Source of the DNA: Nitrobacter sp. NHB1
Lineage (GTDB): Bacteria > Pseudomonadota > Alphaproteobacteria > Rhizobiales > Xanthobacteraceae
Reading direction: 5' to 3'
Assembly (NCBI RefSeq): GCF_036964665.1
Contig: NZ_JBAMDA010000001.1
Location: 62,001-126,000 of the forward strand
Length of the DNA: 64,000 nucleotides
The notes under the pieces were generated by a model. It was not told the origin of the DNA and did no database searches. It was given only the letters and a program-made list of their open reading frames with translations. This document shows positions 60,772 through 64,000 of this stretch, one piece after another (position 1 is the stretch's first letter; each line of letters opens with the position of its first letter). The position numbers and the translations under genes were made by a program.

Positions 60772-62016
60772 GTGAACATCCTGCACATACGCGACGCCGC
60801 CGACGTCGAGGCTGCCGTGCGCGCCGCCATTGCCCGCGAACAGCCGATCGAGATCATCGGTCACAGCTCGAAGCGGTCGATCGGCCATGCGATGGCGACC
60901 AATGCGGTGCTCGATGTCTCGGCGCTGAACGCGGTGACCTGCTACGAGCCGAACGAACTCATCATCACGGTGCAGGCCGGCGCACCGCTGGATGACGTGC
61001 TGTCGCTGATCGATTCCAAAAGCCAGGAGTTTGCGTTCGAGCCGATGGACACTGCCTTGTTGCTCGGCGCCAGGTCCGGCCGCGGCACCGTCGGCGGCAT
61101 GATCGGCGCCGGGCTCGCCGGCCCGCGCCGCATCAAGGCCGGCGGCGCGCGGGACCATCTGCTCGGCGCCCACGCCGTCTCCGGCTTCGGCGACAGTTTC
61201 AAGGCCGGCGGCAGGGTAGTGAAGAACGTCACCGGCTACGATCTCTGCAAGCTGCTGGCCGGATCGTGGGGCACGCTTGCGGTCATGACCGAGGTGACGC
61301 TCAAGGTGATGCCGAAAGCCGAGACCGGGCGCACTCTGGTGTTGCGCGGGCTCGACGACGTCACCGCCAATCGGGCGATGACCGCCGCGTTGGGCTCGCC
61401 GTATGACGTTTCGGGCGCGGCACACGCGCCGCATCCGGCACTCAGGGCGGCGGCCCGGGGCGCGCTGGCCCGTCTCGCGTCGAGGGGGCATGGCGCGACG
61501 CTGTTGCGGCTAGAAGGCATCGTAGCGTCGGTGGCGCACCGCGCGACGGCGCTCGCAGCGGACCTTGCGTCATTCGGAATGGCCGAACTCATCGAGGATG
61601 CGGAGTCGGCCGCGCTGTGGCGCGATATTCGCGACGTCACGCCGTTCGCGGCCGACGGCGCACTTGGCGCGTGGCCAGTTTGGCGGATCGTTTGTCCGCC
61701 TGCGTCCGGCGGCGCCTTCGGGCAGGCGCTGGCGCGCGAGACCGGCGGCGAGGTGATCTACGACTGGGGCGGCGGGTTGCTCTGGGCGGCGCTGCCGCCC
61801 TCAGTCGATGCCCACGCCGTGCTGCTGCGCCAGCGGCTCGCCGCGATCGGCGGCCACGCAACCTTGCTGCGGGCCGACGAGGGAACGCGGCGAACGGTCG
61901 ATGTGTTTCATCAGCAGGAGAAGGGCGTCGCCGCGCTGGCCGAGCGGGTGCGGCTGAGCTTCGATCCGAAAAGCATTCTCAATCGCGGCAGGCTGACCCG
62001 GACGTCGATCTCATGA
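60772..62016 (+). CDS. glcE: Glycolate oxidase subunit GlcE
   Basis: 414 residues from a GTG. A second FAD-binding subunit of the PCMH type: CYEPNELIITVQAGAPLDDV, SGRGTVGGMIGAGLAGPRRI, GGRVVKNVTGYDLCKLLAGS and GTLAVMTEVTLKVMPK. Forms the glycolate oxidase complex with GlcD and GlcF. Its TGA overlaps the GlcF ATG. Confidence 0.94.
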   Translation: MNILHIRDAADVEAAVRAAIAREQPIEIIGHSSKRSIGHAMATNAVLDVSALNAVTCYEPNELIITVQAGAPLDDVLSLIDSKSQEFAFEPMDTALLLGARSGRGTVGGMIGAGLAGPRRIKAGGARDHLLGAHAVSGFGDSFKAGGRVVKNVTGYDLCKLLAGSWGTLAVMTEVTLKVMPKAETGRTLVLRGLDDVTANRAMTAALGSPYDVSGAAHAPHPALRAAARGALARLASRGHGATLLRLEGIVASVAHRATALAADLASFGMAELIEDAESAALWRDIRDVTPFAADGALGAWPVWRIVCPPASGGAFGQALARETGGEVIYDWGGGLLWAALPPSVDAHAVLLRQRLAAIGGHATLLRADEGTRRTVDVFHQQEKGVAALAERVRLSFDPKSILNRGRLTRTSIS

Positions 62017-63329
62017 AAACCGAATTCACGCCCGCTCAACTGGCCGATCCGGATATCGTCGAAGCCGACAAGATCCTCCGCAAATGCGTGCATTGCGGGT
62101 TCTGCACCGCGACGTGTCCGACCTATGTGCTGCTCGGCGACGAACTCGACAGCCCGCGCGGCCGGATTTATCTGATCAAGCAGATGCTCGAAAAGAACGA
62201 GCCGCCGACGGCCGAGGTCGTGAAACACATCGACCGCTGCCTGTCGTGTCTCGCCTGCATGACCACCTGTCCCTCCGGCGTCAACTACATGCATCTGGTC
62301 GATCAGGCGCGGGTCAAGATCGAGAAGGAGTATGCGCGGCCGCTGCCCGAGCGGCTGCTTCGGGCTGTTCTCGCCTATGTGCTGCCGCGGCCGAGAGTCT
62401 TTCGGGCCAGCATGATTCTGGCGCGGCTTGGCCGGCCCCTCGCGGCGCTGCTGCCGGGCTCAAAGCCGGGTGCGACGACGCCGACCTTCTTGCGCAGGAT
62501 CAAGGCGATGCTGGCGCTCGCGCCGGCGTCGCTGCCGGCTCCCGGAGCGCGCGCCGGCAGCGTGTTTCCGGCGCAGGGTGCGAGGCGCGGCCGCGTCGCG
62601 CTGCTGCAGGGCTGCGCCCAGCAGGTGCTGGCGCCACGCATCAACCGGGCTGCGATCAGCCTGCTGACACGTCACGGCGTCGAGGTGGTGCTGGTGGCGG
62701 ACGAGCAGTGTTGCGGCGCGCTGACGCATCACCTGGGCGACGACCGGGATGCACTGGCGCGTGCGCGGGCCAATATCACGGCCTGGCTCACTGAGGCGGA
62801 GCGCGGCGGCCTCGACGCCATCGTGGTGACGACGTCGGGCTGCGGTACCGTCATCAAGGATTACGGTTACCTGTTGCGGGAGGACCGCGACTATGCCGGG
62901 CCGGCCGCGAAGGTCTCGGGCCTGGCCAAGGACATCACCGAGTATGTCGCGAGTCTCGATCTGCCGCCGCCGCGGAGCCGCAGCGATCTCGTCATTGCCT
63001 ATCACTCCGCCTGTTCGCTTCAGCATGGCCAGAAAATCACGCAGCTTCCGAAAGATTTGCTTTCCAAGAATGGATTCGTGGTGAAAGATATACCCGAGAG
63101 TCATTTGTGTTGCGGTTCGGCGGGGACATACAACATTCTCCAGCCTGACATTGCGAACAGACTGCGCGACCGGAAGGTCGCCAATATCGCAAGCGTCAAG
63201 CCGGACATGATCGCCGCCGGCAATATCGGGTGCATGATTCAGATTGCCGGTGGAACGTCGGTCCCTGTTGTTCACACGATTGAACTTCTCGATTGGGCGA
63301 CGGGCGGCCCCCGGCCAGGACTGAATTGA
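62013..63329 (+). CDS. glcF: Glycolate oxidase iron-sulfur subunit GlcF
   Basis: 438 residues. Two [4Fe-4S] motifs (CVHCGFCTATCP, CLSCLACMTTCP) at the N-terminus and two CCG domains (EQCCGALTHHLG, SHLCCGSAGTYN) as in heterodisulfide-reductase-like subunits. Passes electrons from GlcD to the quinone pool. The start overlaps the GlcE stop by four bases (ATGA), so the pair is translationally coupled. Confidence 0.96.
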   Translation: MKTEFTPAQLADPDIVEADKILRKCVHCGFCTATCPTYVLLGDELDSPRGRIYLIKQMLEKNEPPTAEVVKHIDRCLSCLACMTTCPSGVNYMHLVDQARVKIEKEYARPLPERLLRAVLAYVLPRPRVFRASMILARLGRPLAALLPGSKPGATTPTFLRRIKAMLALAPASLPAPGARAGSVFPAQGARRGRVALLQGCAQQVLAPRINRAAISLLTRHGVEVVLVADEQCCGALTHHLGDDRDALARARANITAWLTEAERGGLDAIVVTTSGCGTVIKDYGYLLREDRDYAGPAAKVSGLAKDITEYVASLDLPPPRSRSDLVIAYHSACSLQHGQKITQLPKDLLSKNGFVVKDIPESHLCCGSAGTYNILQPDIANRLRDRKVANIASVKPDMIAAGNIGCMIQIAGGTSVPVVHTIELLDWATGGPRPGLN

Positions 63330-63352
63330 TCGGCGGCAACAGGAGGACCACG

Positions 63353-63874
63353 ATGGCTAAGAAATCCAAGAAGGCGAAGAGCGTTAAGGCCAAGAAAAGC
63401 AAGAAGAAGGCCGTAGCGGCGAACAAGAGATCGGCGAAGAAATCCGCGAAGAAAGCGACGAAGAAATCCGCGAAGAAGTCGGTGAAGGCGGCTTCGAGAA
63501 AGAAGACGGCGAAGAAGAAATCGGCGAAGAAACCCGCCAAAAAATCCGCAAAGAAGTCTTCGAAAAAATCCGCCAAGAAGTCTGCCAAGAAGTCTGTCAA
63601 GAAATCAGCCAAGAAATCAGCCAAGAAATCAGCCAAGAAATCAGCCAAGAAATCAGCCAAGAAATCAGCCAGGAAATCCCTTGGGACATCCGCAGGGAAG
63701 CCGGCGACCAAACGCAGGACTTCGGCGAAAAAGACCGCCGCCAAACGTGCCGCGCGAAAGCCTTTAGCCACCGCTATACCGGCCACGAGTTGGGCCATGC
63801 CCGAGCCAGCGGCTCCGGCCTTTGGCCATACGGACGAAGGCCATGGGTCGGGCTCGGGAGGTGACGGCAACTAG
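63353..63874 (+). CDS. Lysine-rich histone H1-like DNA-binding protein
   Basis: 173 residues, mostly Lys, Ala and Ser, with AKKS-type repeats from residue 20 to about 115 and a tail rich in Gly, Ser and Asp. The start MAKKSKKAKS has AGGAGG six bases before the ATG. Eukaryote-H1-like proteins of this kind coat DNA in alphaproteobacteria. Inside it six perfect 12-bp units AAGAAATCAGCC (63599-63670) encode KKSA. Follows glcF by 23 bases. Confidence 0.85.
   Translation: MAKKSKKAKSVKAKKSKKKAVAANKRSAKKSAKKATKKSAKKSVKAASRKKTAKKKSAKKPAKKSAKKSSKKSAKKSAKKSVKKSAKKSAKKSAKKSAKKSAKKSARKSLGTSAGKPATKRRTSAKKTAAKRAARKPLATAIPATSWAMPEPAAPAFGHTDEGHGSGSGGDGN
63599..63670 (+). repeat. 12-bp tandem repeat inside the lysine-rich gene
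   Basis: Six identical copies of AAGAAATCAGCC, each encoding Lys-Lys-Ser-Ala, flanked by imperfect copies that use GTCTGCC or GTCTGTC. A slippage-prone array, in frame whatever the copy number. Confidence 0.9.
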
Positions 63875-64000
63875 AGCTATTCCGGCTTTGATGGAATTAA
63901 AGCCTGGCTCCAGCTTTTTGTTTTGACGCGTTTTCTTTACGCGAACCGGTATCCATCCTCGGGTCAAGCCCGAGGACATGCTTCGCTTGAAAACGCTATA
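63873..64000 (-). repeat. Dispersed palindromic repeat, class A (inverted copy)
   Basis: Reverse complement of the copies at 30840 and 56146: contains TTTTGACGCGTTTTCTTTACG, GGTATCCATCCTCGGGTCAAG and GCTTCGCTTGAAAACGC at the window end. The hairpin around GATGGAATTAAAGCC is degenerate. It may continue beyond the window. Confidence 0.75.

Noticed and set aside
58887-60857. A 656-codon frame opposite glcD
   Set aside because: Shadow of glcD and its repeat flanks.

Overview
The window looks like chromosomal DNA of a GC-rich alphaproteobacterium of the Bradyrhizobium / Rhodopseudomonas / Nitrobacter group (order Hyphomicrobiales). The evidence is protein style (a 717-residue RpoD, an RpoH with an intact RpoH box, GltB, GlcDEF, GlyQS, a CsgH-type curli chaperone, a KaiB-KaiC-HWE kinase operon), a ROSE-like RNA thermometer before a small heat-shock gene, and several families of dispersed palindromic intergenic repeats. 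No rRNA, CRISPR array or replication origin was seen.

Layout. 1-11.3 kb is mostly housekeeping: rpoD, a transporter, a lytic transglycosylase, a diguanylate cyclase, an RpoH-type sigma factor, an RluA-type pseudouridine synthase and tRNA-Glu(CTC). At 11.3-13.0 kb is a small relict island bounded by the tRNA-Glu 3' end and a 38-bp imperfect copy of it, with an integrase remnant beside the distal copy. At 13.2-16.7 kb lies a kaiC-kaiB-histidine kinase operon with overlapping KaiB and kinase genes. At 19.3-26.7 kb is a curli (functional amyloid) locus: three large curlin-repeat proteins, a CsgH-like chaperone, a smaller curlin-repeat protein, CsgF, CsgG and an SLT-type lytic transglycosylase. 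At 27.1-30.1 kb two insertion sequences sit in one small membrane-protein gene: an IS5/IS427-type element with an IS701-type element inserted at its left edge. Removing both restores a 121-codon frame followed at once by a small SinR/Cas2-like gene.

30-46 kb carries a DUF4112 protein, msrB-msrA, an acyltransferase, galU, a second lytic transglycosylase, a DUF459 protein and the glutamate synthase genes gltD and gltB. 46-58.6 kb carries hsp20 with a sigma-32-like promoter and ROSE-like leader, a monoacylglycerol-lipase-like hydrolase, an IS5 fragment, a polyprenyl diphosphate synthase, a TrmN6-like methyltransferase, an S49 peptidase, glyQS, a TetR regulator and a cytochrome c. 58.6-64 kb carries glcDEF and a lysine-rich histone H1-like protein with a 12-bp tandem repeat.

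The accessory parts that deserve attention are the curli locus with its own peptidoglycan lyase, the Kai operon with an altered phosphosite and coiled-coil tail, the nested IS disruption, the tRNA-Glu relict island and the thermometer before hsp20. Functions are assigned by reading protein motifs only; no database search was possible.
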